A stretch of 64,000 nt of DNA from Nymphaea colorata (lineage: Eukaryota > Streptophyta > Magnoliopsida > Nymphaeales > Nymphaeaceae). The notes beneath the pieces are model-generated. The model was not told where the DNA came from, ran no database searches, and was given only the letters and a program-made list of their open reading frames with translations. A program made the position numbers and the translations under genes. Shown here piece by piece: positions 56,213-64,000 of the stretch (positions are counted from its first letter, which is position 1; each line of letters begins with the position of its first letter). Where the stretch lies: NCBI RefSeq assembly GCF_008831285.2, contig NC_045139.1, forward strand, positions 32,463,706 to 32,527,705, read 5' to 3'.

Positions 56213-58570
56213 TTGAGAAACTTGATTGGAGATAGAACTCAACAAGCTCCTGATCCGACCACCTCTACTATCACTACTGCTGCCAGTGCGTCTTCGTCTG
56301 GTATGTATTCTGACTATACTCCTGCTACTGACACTACAGATTGGCTCATTGATTCGGGTGCATCGACACATCTCTGTGGAGACAAGGCACAGTTTACTTC
56401 TTATGTCCCTACTCCACCTGGTCGCTCGGTTATTCTAGCAGATGGAAAATATTCTCCAGTTGTTGGACATGGAGAGGTCCAACTTACTTCATCATTGCCG
56501 TTGCAACATGTTCTTCATGCACCAGAATTCCCACATAGCCTACTGTCTATCAGTCAGATTACCAGAGATTTAAACTGTCGTGCGATATTTGACTCCTCTT
56601 CTCTTGTGTTTCAGGATATACTGACGGGCAGGGTGATTGGCAGTGGCCGTGAACAGGGAGGTCTTTACAGGCTAGTGCATCCCTTTCCCTTTGCTGGGTC
56701 TACCTCTTCAGGGTCATCCTCATCCTCGGCTTATACTTGGCATTTACGTTTTGGACATCTACCGTTTCAGAAACTGCTGCATGTTCTTCCTCAGCTGTCT
56801 CCTAAGTCTTCTTTTCAATGTGAGTCTTGTCAGTTGGGCAAACACCATCGGTCATCCTTTCCTCCGCGGCCCAGTAGAAGTAGCCATTCCGTGTTTGAGT
56901 TACTTCATTTTGATGTTTGGGGCCCGAGTCGTACACCTGATCTTCAAGGTCATCGATATTATCTTGTTGCTGTCGATGACCACAGTCGTGTTAGTTGGGT
57001 TTTTCTTATGAAGAATAAATCTGAAGTGGGTCATGTAATCAAAAATTTTATCAATGAAATTCTGACTCAGTTTGATACTTGTGTCAAAATTGTGCGCTCT
57101 GACAATGCTCTTGAGTTCTGTGTTTCCTCTTTAGAACAATTTTTCAGGGATAAGGGTATCATCCACCAAACCTCTTGTGCCTATACCTCCCAACAAAATG
57201 GGGTTGTTGAACGGAAACACCGTCATATTCTTGATGTTGCCAGAACCATTATCATACATAGCCATGTTCCCCATTCTTACTGGGGAGATGCTGTTCTCAC
57301 GGCATGCTATCTTATTAATCGTATGTCGTCATTTGTGTTGGGAGACCTTATTCCTATCTCTGTCCTCTTTCCTGACAGAGACTTGTTTTCTGTTCCACCT
57401 CGTGTTTTTGGATGTGTTGCCTTTGTTCAGTTGCTTGGTCCTGGGCGAGATAAGTTGTCTCCTCGGGCCATCAAAACGATCTTTGTTGGTTATTCCCGCA
57501 CTCAAAAGGGATATCGATGTTATGATCCTTCTACTCGTCGGTATTATGTGAGTGCTGATGTTACATTCTTTGAGTCAACCTCTTTCTTCTCCCCAAATGG
57601 AACTCAATTAAGGGCGCCTGAATTGAATGATGAAGTCCATCTTCCTCTACCTCTCATGAGTTGTCCAAAACCAGTTGATTCACGTTTTGGGGCTGTCTAC
57701 CAACGTCGTACTAAACCTGTTGCGCCTGCTCACTGTGCACCTGTGCCTTCACCCAGCACGCCCAAGGTAATTCCTGACACAAACTCTGCTGACAATTCTT
57801 TATGTAATGATGACATAGGAGAATATCACGAGCATGTTCATGCTCCTAATGAACTTGATATGCCCATTGCTCAAAGGAAAGGCAAACGCAGTTGCACTTT
57901 GCATCCTATCTCTGGTCATTTATCCATGGATAGACTCACTCCTATGTACCGACAGTTTGTCAAGGGTCTGTCGGCTATTGCTCTTCCACAGACTCCCATG
58001 GATGCTCTCTCTGATCCAAAATGGACCGCAGCTATGCAAGAAGAGATGGATGCTCTTCAGTCTAGAGGCACCTGGACACTTGTTACTCCTTCAGCTGATG
58101 CAGCCATTGTTGGTTGCAGATGGGTTTTTACTATCAAATACAGAGCGGATGGCAGCATTGACAGATATAAGGCTCGTCTGGTTGCTAAAGGCTATACCCA
58201 AACTTATGGGGTTGATTATTATGATACCTTCTCTCCTGTGGCACGACATGCTTCTTTACGGATTCTCCTTGCTGTGGCTGTCAGCAAGAATTGGTCCCTA
58301 TCACAGCTTGATGTCAAAAATGTCTTTCTCTATGGTGACTTACATGAAGAAGTGTATATGCAGCAACCACCAGGGTTTGTTGCTGAGGGGGAGTGTCAGA
58401 AAGTGTGCAGATTGCGAAAGGCGATTTATGGTCTGAAACAGAGTCCTCGAGCTTGGTTTCAGAAATTGTCAGAGAATATTGAGAATGAGGGCTTCAGACG
58501 TTCTTCGGCAGATCATTCCCTCTTTGTCAAGAAGACTTCTACAGGTACAGTGATAGTTCGTCTATGTTGA
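56213..58570 (+). CDS. pol: Copia D pol: protease, integrase and N-terminal RT
   Basis: 785 codons, the longest open frame in the window. Protease WLIDSGASTHLCGD at about residue 45; YTWHLRFGHLPF and CESCQLGKHHRS (integrase zinc site) near 185-215; LHFDVWGPSRTP, VAVDDHSRVSWVF, VRSDNALEF and QQNGVVERKHRHILD (D,D,E) from about 230 to 340. RT starts at about 600 with [38 protein letters not shown] and [14 protein letters not shown]. It is cut by a 1-nt loss just before YVDD. In frame with gag, so the listed start is simply the first ATG after the upstream TAG. Confidence 0.93.
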   Translation: MRNLIGDRTQQAPDPTTSTITTAASASSSGMYSDYTPATDTTDWLIDSGASTHLCGDKAQFTSYVPTPPGRSVILADGKYSPVVGHGEVQLTSSLPLQHVLHAPEFPHSLLSISQITRDLNCRAIFDSSSLVFQDILTGRVIGSGREQGGLYRLVHPFPFAGSTSSGSSSSSAYTWHLRFGHLPFQKLLHVLPQLSPKSSFQCESCQLGKHHRSSFPPRPSRSSHSVFELLHFDVWGPSRTPDLQGHRYYLVAVDDHSRVSWVFLMKNKSEVGHVIKNFINEILTQFDTCVKIVRSDNALEFCVSSLEQFFRDKGIIHQTSCAYTSQQNGVVERKHRHILDVARTIIIHSHVPHSYWGDAVLTACYLINRMSSFVLGDLIPISVLFPDRDLFSVPPRVFGCVAFVQLLGPGRDKLSPRAIKTIFVGYSRTQKGYRCYDPSTRRYYVSADVTFFESTSFFSPNGTQLRAPELNDEVHLPLPLMSCPKPVDSRFGAVYQRRTKPVAPAHCAPVPSPSTPKVIPDTNSADNSLCNDDIGEYHEHVHAPNELDMPIAQRKGKRSCTLHPISGHLSMDRLTPMYRQFVKGLSAIALPQTPMDALSDPKWTAAMQEEMDALQSRGTWTLVTPSADAAIVGCRWVFTIKYRADGSIDRYKARLVAKGYTQTYGVDYYDTFSPVARHASLRILLAVAVSKNWSLSQLDVKNVFLYGDLHEEVYMQQPPGFVAEGECQKVCRLRKAIYGLKQSPRAWFQKLSENIENEGFRRSSADHSLFVKKTSTGTVIVRLC

Positions 58571-59516
58571 TGATATCATTGTTACAGGGGATGATGATCA
58601 GGGGATTTCCAACATCAAGGATGTCCTTGGACAACACTTTGTCACTAAGGACCTTGGTGAACTACGTTATTTCCTCGGTATTGAGTTTGCCAGAAATCGA
58701 AAGGGCCTTATCATGTGCAAGAGGAAATACGTTACTGATGTTTTGCAAGAGACAGGGATGCTGGGGTGTTGACCTGCATCCACGCCTATGGATATCAATA
58801 CCCGCTTGTATGATGATGATACTGAAGATGTTGATGCGAGACAGTATAGAGGGATTGTTGGGAAGCTCCTATACATCACTGTTACTCGACCTGACATTGC
58901 CTATGCTGTTAGCAGAGTGAGTCAATTTATGGATAAGCCCAAGAAAGTTCATTGGGATGCTGCTATGATGATTCTTAGGTATCTAAAGAATTCACCAGGA
59001 ACGGGACTCTTCTTTCAGAATGGTACCTCACTCACTATATCTGTGTATGTTGATGCCGACTATGCGGGATGCCCCTCGGACAGAAAATCCACCACTGGAT
59101 TTTGTGTGTTTATTGGATCCAACTTGGTTACATGAAAGAGTAAGAAGCAAACAGTGGTTGCCAGATCAAGTGCAGAATCTGAGTATAGAGCTATGGCTGA
59201 GGCTACTGCTGAAGTTATGTGGGTTAGATCCCTGATGTTGGATCTTACTGTCGAAGTGCCTCTTCCTATGCAATTGTTATGCGATAACAAAGCTGCACTG
59301 TTTATTGCTAATAATCCGGCTTTTCATGAAAGAACCAAGCATGTTGAAGTAGATTGTCACTATACCAGAGACATGATTCAAAAGGGGTTTGTAAGTACCT
59401 CACACATTTCAACTACAGGGCAAACAGCTGATATCTTTACTAAGGCTCTTGCAAGGGGACCATTCCAAAGCTGCTGTTCCAAGTTGAGCCTATTTGACAT
59501 ATACGCTCCAACTTGA
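58560..59516 (+). pseudogene. Copia D RT C-terminal half and RNase H
   Basis: After the frameshift: VYVDDIIVTGDDDQ (catalytic), VTKDLGELRYFLGIEFARN, a TGA at 58770-58772 where Arg or Cys is expected, TRPDIAYAVSRVSQFMDKP, YVDADYAGCPSDRKSTTG, a second TGA at 59133-59135 replacing Trp, then RSSAESEYRAMAEATAEVMW, LLCDNKAALFIANNP and ERTKHVEVDCHYTRD. Both stops are explained by C-to-T type changes. Confidence 0.9.
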
Positions 59517-59523
59517 GGGGGAG
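59511..59523 (+). promoter_or_regulatory. Polypurine tract of copia D
   Basis: ACTTGAGGGGGAG immediately before the 3' LTR. Confidence 0.85.
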
Positions 59524-59692
59524 TGTTAAGATGTGTTTATATTCAGTTTTAAGTTTAAGAGGGTACTTTTGTAATAACATTTCCTTTAGATGGTTCTCTT
59601 GTATCTTCTCACTCTCCTCTAGTCTATATAAAGAGGAGTTAGGGCAGATTTCGAGGTTAATCAAAAAACATAATCCTTTCTAAGATTTATCA
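59524..59692 (+). repeat. 3' LTR of copia D
   Basis: 169 bp, followed by the target duplication ATACG and then the rest of the gypsy LTR. Confidence 0.94.
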
Positions 59693-59697
59693 ATACG

Positions 59698-59832
59698 CAT
59701 GTATATAAATCTCTCTAGGGGAATTAAAACCCTAAGAGTTAATGGAAAAGAATTGAAGTTGGGCTTCACACTTGTGTGTGTGTGTGTTAGACAAACTAGA
59801 GCGCAAGGGTCGATAGCTGTTGAGAGCTATCA
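59698..59832 (+). repeat. 3' LTR of G4, second part
   Basis: Resumes at CATGTATATAAATC and ends GAGAGCTATCA, matching 43320-43454 of unit 3. Confidence 0.85.
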
Positions 59833-59863
59833 GTGTCGGATTTCATAGGCATGCGGATGCATT

Positions 59864-60226
59864 TTGATCAAAATGAGGGGAGCACCTTTTAAACTATTAA
59901 AAGGTAAGGCTGCATCCCTAATGTTGCTGGTGGCGTCTGATCTGGAACCAGCTGACGCAGTAGAGGGTCGACGATGGCAAGGTTGTATCAACCCCAAGCG
60001 CTTAGAGGAGCTGCTGAAGGAATTCAGCAATGTATTTGAAGCGCCAAGAGGACTACCACCAGCAAGAGCTAGTGATCACAACATCGAGTTACAGCCAGGG
60101 GCCAGGGCCGTGAGACTGCGCCCTGCAGGTACAACGTACAACCTCTATCAAAAGGAGAACTTGCTTAATAGGAAGGTGGTCCAAAACTTTGCATCTCGTA
60201 AGAAGAAAAAAGATGGCAGCAGTTGA
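59864..60226 (+). pseudogene. Displaced pre-RT fragment beyond the LTR, unit 4
   Basis: An open frame of 120 codons: ASDLEPADAVEGRRWQGC, LEELLKEFSNVFEAPRGLPP, ARASDHNIELQPGARAVRLR, then YNLYQKENLLNRKVVQNFAS and a lysine-rich end. It is the cleanest copy of this fragment. It resembles the sequence just before the RT in Ty3/gypsy pol but is not followed by RT. Confidence 0.78.
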
Positions 60227-60346
60227 TAGCTAGACATAATTCATGTGTCTCCATGATGCAGTTCTGCAGTATTTAAGATATTAACAAGTTTATCATGCCC
60301 TTTTACTGCCCTTTTGCATGGACATAACGTTCTTGGGAGTTAACGA

Positions 60347-60541
60347 GTGTCCTTAAACTTGTTGAAGATTGGGGGGCGGCAAGAACTAAGAGGGATACAA
60401 CACTTGCCCAGGTCGTCCTCATGTCATCTAGCCTCAAGGTTGCTTTCAGCGTTGGATGCCAAAGCTAGAAAGGCAGTTTTGGGGCATTTATTGGAGGAGA
60501 TCAGTTCCTGGATGGGAGTTGAATCTAAGGAACATACTTGA
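60347..60541 (+). other. 64-codon frame identical in three units (unit 4 copy)
   Basis: Same predicted residues as at 44639-44833; GTG start; unassigned. Confidence 0.3.
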
Positions 60542-60942
60542 ATTCCTGCCATCAGTATAACATAAAACTATTACCCACTTCATGTCACTCATTTCTATAA
60601 AGTTCATATCGGGTGTGGGAGCATGAGCTCAGTGCATGGAAGCTACTGTGGAACAGACTTTACTGGTATATGGCCATCCAAGGGGTAGTGTCTTTGCTTT
60701 CACTAGGGAAAAGGGCTTTGTGCAGTTCACTATTATAAAGGCAGCCTCCCAAATACAACCATACCAATAATCCAAGGGTGCTCTTGAGATGGGATGTCTC
60801 CTTAGCACATCCATCCGTGGATCTCTTCATGGGTAGGTTAGTATATATTTTATTGGGAAAGTTAGAGAGTAAAAGAACAGAAGAAATTTGTACTAATGAT
60901 TCTTTTTATAATGATGCTTGTTGGGCTTGACTGTAATCACTT

Positions 60943-61359
60943 TTGATCAAATACAAAGGACAATTATACGGAGAAAAATTAGAAACGGATCAGGTGCATC
61001 TTCTACATGAGGTCAGTCTGGCAGAAAATTCAAAGGTGGTCCTACAACTGCTATTTCTCTGGAAACGCATTCGTTCTGTAGCTGACCAACAGCTATCTAA
61101 GTCCGATAGCATATCTCTGCATGCAAGGCATATACATCAGAATAGTGTTATCAGGTCCTTGGATAGTAATCACTATATGATCCATACAGATTTTGATTCA
61201 AGGCATGGCAATGAGGTGTCCAAGTGCAGGAAGGCCTGTCGCAATCACCAAATTTTTCTTCATGCCTTGAGGAGAAGGTGTATTTCAAAGTGGGAAGTAA
61301 TTGTTAGTTGCGGGATCTTGGACCATAGCTGCCTCGTAGACCCGGTGTTGGCGTTATAA
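60943..61359 (+). other. 138-codon open frame repeated in three units (unit 4 copy)
   Basis: TTG start, ending LVDPVLAL. Open along its whole length in spite of several replacements relative to units 1 and 3. Unassigned. Confidence 0.35.
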
Positions 61360-62555
61360 ATAAGTCCTGCGTTGTGGGTCAATGTATCTATCCAGTCTTT
61401 GACTCAAATAACCCTTTGAGAAGGACTACCCTAATCGGGGATTAGGGCATTGTTTGATGTGTGCGTGAGTTCTTTTGCTGTTAAGGGTCGGGCTAGAGGC
61501 TGCTACCAAGAAGCTTGGAAATAATCTGTTGTGGCTCGAGAGCGTCAGGGTGGAGAGTCAAGTTGATCATCCACCTCTACCTAATTAACTGGGTCTATAT
61601 ATAACAATCCTACAATGTTTCCTTCTAGATTCACAAGGAAAACATGTGTCTCTGCCCGCTAATAATAGAAATTCAAGCACAAATTAGGTTATTGAGCTAT
61701 AAAGAGCCCTCAATCAGCAGCTGCAAATTTTTATCGGTATGTGCTTGTCCTTCTGTTGTTTTTCTTATTTTGTTTATTCGTTATCATGTTATGGTTTTGC
61801 CAGATTTTTATCAGGTTCCCGATAGCGACACAAGAATGCTGCTTAAATTTCATTAGAGTTGTCTCTAGCCAGAATTCGGTTTTCTTATCTCCAGTCCAAG
61901 TAGTATCAACAAGTGCAGACTCCAACTAAAGCCTAAACCTTTTTGCTTGTAGGTGGCATCTCCACAATAACAGATTATTATTTTGTGACTTCTTTCCTGC
62001 AATGAAGAAGGAAGAAAAATCAGCAGGCATGACTTCTTTCCTGCAATGAAGAAGGAAGAAAAATCAGCAGGCATACTTGTAGCTTACATGTATTTTGGTT
62101 TCAATCAGCTACAGTATGCAAAAGCGATGTTTCCCAAGGCTTGGATGGCATCCCATGTCTAGAGTTACACCTCCAGCACCTTTGACCCTACAATTGGCTG
62201 CGCCCTTGCCGATGAAACTGCCAAGGCCAATGAGGGAGCAGGCAAATAACATGATTGCTCTTCAATTTTGTTTATATTCATTTGCCAGGCCGAGTCAGTT
62301 TGAGGAGCAACCTTTCTCATGGTCACTGTGCATTACCTTCGACTTCCCCTCCCCTTTTCACTAGGACAGTCCTTTCATTGCATCTCCCTTGCGACAAAAG
62401 TACATGCCTTAGAATGCCCAATTTAACCAATAAGCGTACATACATTATAAATACCCAAGCATACATACATTTATGATTCCCCAAATTATTATTTTTATTG
62501 CTTGAACTGTTTTAGCATTCTAAAAAGGAACAATGCGTTCCTGCTTGATGTACAT

Positions 62556-62774
62556 AGATTGGAACTGCTCTAGGATCTATATGTGAAAACTGCAAGAACA
62601 TGATGAGAATTTGCTTTACATCATCTAGAAGATCTGCAAGGTCATTGTACAACCTTTTAGAATCTTGTTTAGCACTGTGAGCATTTTTTGGTCCTTCAGT
62701 CAGGTTTGTTTAGTTAGTATTGTGTCTCATGTTTGGCCTTATCCAAGGTCTTTAATACTTTCATTTCGGTGTAG
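62556..62774 (+). other. Probable intron upstream of the first pyruvate kinase exon
   Basis: Unique sequence right of the array, ending in a T-rich stretch and TTTCGGTGTAG, a plausible acceptor. No coding signal. Confidence 0.5.
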
Positions 62775-62868
62775 ATTGATTGCGAAATACAGACCAACTA
62801 TACTGTCTGTGGTCATACTACGTCTCAAAACAAACCAGCTGCGGTGGAGCTTTGCTGGTGCTTTTGAG
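62775..62868 (+). CDS. Cytosolic pyruvate kinase, C-domain exon (partial gene)
   Basis: 94 bp between acceptor GTGTAG and donor GAG|GTATGT. After a split first codon it reads [20 protein letters not shown] then [11 protein letters not shown]. This matches from memory the C-terminal region of plant cytosolic pyruvate kinase, where [22 protein letters not shown] and GAFEARQS are conserved. The enzyme transfers phosphate from phosphoenolpyruvate to ADP in glycolysis. The usual MP after RP(T/S) appears shortened to TI, and VVIPR reads VVILR, so it may be diverging or a pseudogene. Earlier exons are not in the window. Confidence 0.8.
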
Positions 62869-63021
62869 GTATGTCAGTATTGCTTTAGTCATTGACTTGA
62901 TTGTTTCTTAGAGGGAAGTAATCTTATGAAGTAATCTATCGAACGTTACTTTGTTCAATAGGAACTGTTTTTTTGACGAGGTATTAACTATTATTGAGTC
63001 TTTCTTGAAAATGCATATTGC

Positions 63022-63182
<161 letters not shown>

Positions 63183-63452
63183 ATGGGAGCTCCATCAGAA
63201 TGGAAACATATGTGGAAACAAATTTGTTTTATGTTGCGTGGTTGACATTGGCTATGCTTTTTCCAATGTTAGTTTGTCTGTCTCTCTCCGTCCATATGTT
63301 GATGTTCGTTTATTTTCTTGAAATGATCTAGAACTTTTTTCTTTGTTTCTTTTAGTTTCCAAGCTCTTCTGTGTCAAGCTCTTCTGTGGCTTATTTCATT
63401 GGTGCGGAAATAATCTTATGAAGTAACCCCTGTTTCTCCATGGCGTGAGCAG

Positions 63453-63512
63453 GCTAGGCAATCTATGATAGTAAGAGGTGTTTTCCCTATGTTGGATGAT
63501 CCGCGTCATCCA
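63453..63512 (+). CDS. Cytosolic pyruvate kinase, following exon (partial gene)
   Basis: 60 bp, acceptor GTGAGCAG, reading ARQSMIVRGVFPMLDDPRHP, with a donor-like GTAAGTT directly after. It continues the first exon exactly (GAFE|ARQS). Known plant sequences read [20 protein letters not shown] here, as far as I recall. The phase fits: the first exon ends on a whole codon and this one starts on one. The next part of the enzyme is not recognisable before the window ends. Confidence 0.78.
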
Positions 63513-64000
63513 GTAAGTTCCTCTCCCTCTCCATCAGCGATCAGTCCCACGCGCCTATGCAGATATTGATTGAGTTCAAGCTTTTTTCTTTTTGTGCTAT
63601 TCAATGAGTTTACAAAATTTCTACAGGTGATTTCAGTGCCTCTTGCTAGGTTTTGGAACATAATCACATCCATTGCAAAAAGAACAAGAACCTGAGATAT
63701 AAAAGACCTACATTTTATTACAAAACATGTAGTTAAGAATGCTAATCAACCCCTAACTTCGGTTTGCTTGTATAAAGGTGGACAGAAGGTTGAGCGTTTC
63801 TATACTTCAAAAGCAATAGTGATGTTGAAGACAAATAGTTGGAAGAGTATTTGGAGAAGCGCAGCCTCACAACTCATAAATCAACCATCATTTTTTTTTT
63901 TCCAAAATTATAGACTTGTTGATTTGGATATATAAAAAGGATAGTGTTTTATGTAACGTTCCTGAGCCTGTGTAGCTGATTTCGCTAGTCAAGTTCACGT
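63513..64000 (+). other. Downstream of the pyruvate kinase exons, nothing certain
   Basis: A possible acceptor at 63626 (TTTCTACAG) opens a short phase-0 frame (VISVPLARFWNIITSIAKRT) ending in TGA, but this does not resemble pyruvate kinase. Otherwise AT-rich sequence with a T10 tract near 63891. Confidence 0.4.

Larger units (their letters stand above)
55127..59692 (+). mobile_element. Copia element D (Ty1/copia, gag-deleted, young)
   Basis: LTRs 55127-55298 and 59524-59692, flanked by ATACG (55122-55126 and 59693-59697), inside the LTR of G4. The primer site TGGTATCAGAG follows the 5' LTR; a polypurine tract precedes the 3' LTR. The LTRs differ by two substitutions and a 3-bp insertion. 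Most of gag is deleted, but protease, integrase and RT form one 785-codon frame. Protein motifs differ clearly from A, B and C, so it is a fourth family. Confidence 0.95.
50232..59832 (+). mobile_element. Gypsy copy G4 (chromovirus, interrupted in its LTR by copia D)
   Basis: The most complete body: leader and gag (50232-51130), two extra protease modules, internal pre-RT, protease, RT, integrase and chromodomain, then an LTR split by D (54988-55126 and 59698-59832). RNase H is deleted to a stub. No 5' LTR is visible upstream; the body follows directly on the flank end of unit 3. Confidence 0.88.
60227..62555 (+). other. Flank segment of unit 4 (deleted and 3'-truncated)
   Basis: Matches unit 3 but lacks about 0.7 kb at 60309 (the join repeats CCCTTTT) and about 380 bp at 62400. 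It carries a perfect 44-bp tandem duplication (61987-62030 and 62031-62074). Similarity ends after TGATGTACAT at about 62555. Frames at 60347-60541, 60943-61359 and 62095-62364 are shared; the rest shows no recognised gene. Confidence 0.6.

Noticed and set aside
63626-63696. Third exon of the pyruvate kinase gene
   Set aside because: The phase fits, but the residues do not resemble pyruvate kinase and the frame stops quickly; probably intron or chance.

Overview
The window looks like nuclear DNA of a flowering plant. Evidence: several families of Ty1/copia and Ty3/gypsy (chromovirus) LTR retrotransposons nested in one another, initiator-tRNA-Met primer binding sites next to two 5' LTRs, intron-split host exons, and long TA/TC/CA microsatellites. 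There is no bacterial, phage or organellar gene organisation. I cannot name the species.

The backbone is a composite repeat of about 11 kb. It consists of a decayed chromovirus (gag, protease, RT, RNase H, integrase, chromodomain, 3' LTR), a displaced pre-RT fragment, and about 6.5 kb of unrecognised 'flank' DNA. Unit 1 lies inverted at 1-17411, interrupted by copia A at 4660-11466. Unit 2 is direct at 25719-39348, has almost no flank, and is interrupted by copia B and C. Unit 3 is direct at 39349-50231. Unit 4 is direct at 50232-62555 and is interrupted by copia D. Units 1 and 3 form a palindrome with a spacer of about 22 kb, and units 3 and 4 are in tandem.

Insertion history can be read from target-site duplications. 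A carries ATCCC, with empty sites in units 3 and 4. B carries GTTAG, inside the gypsy copy of unit 2. C carries GTCTT, inside the RT of B. D carries ATACG, inside the gypsy LTR of unit 4, with empty sites in units 2 and 3. LTR pairs differ by roughly 5% in A, but only about 1-1.5% in B, C and D by eye.

The spacer 17412-25718 is AT-rich. It holds a second inverted repeat (19269-20183 and 24794-25718), microsatellites and a possible two-exon plastid-targeted gene start (22456-23525). To the right of the array, two exons match the C-terminal part of cytosolic pyruvate kinase (62775-62868 and 63453-63512), so the array appears to end in or beside a host gene.

No complete autonomous element is present. 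Every pol has stops, frameshifts or deletions. The longest open stretch is 785 codons in D. The most unusual features are the composite amplicon itself, a duplicated protease/pre-RT module in the chromovirus, abundant 19-46 bp perfect tandem duplications, a 29-bp fold-back palindrome at one unit junction, and a 20-21 bp phased motif array in the leader of copia A.
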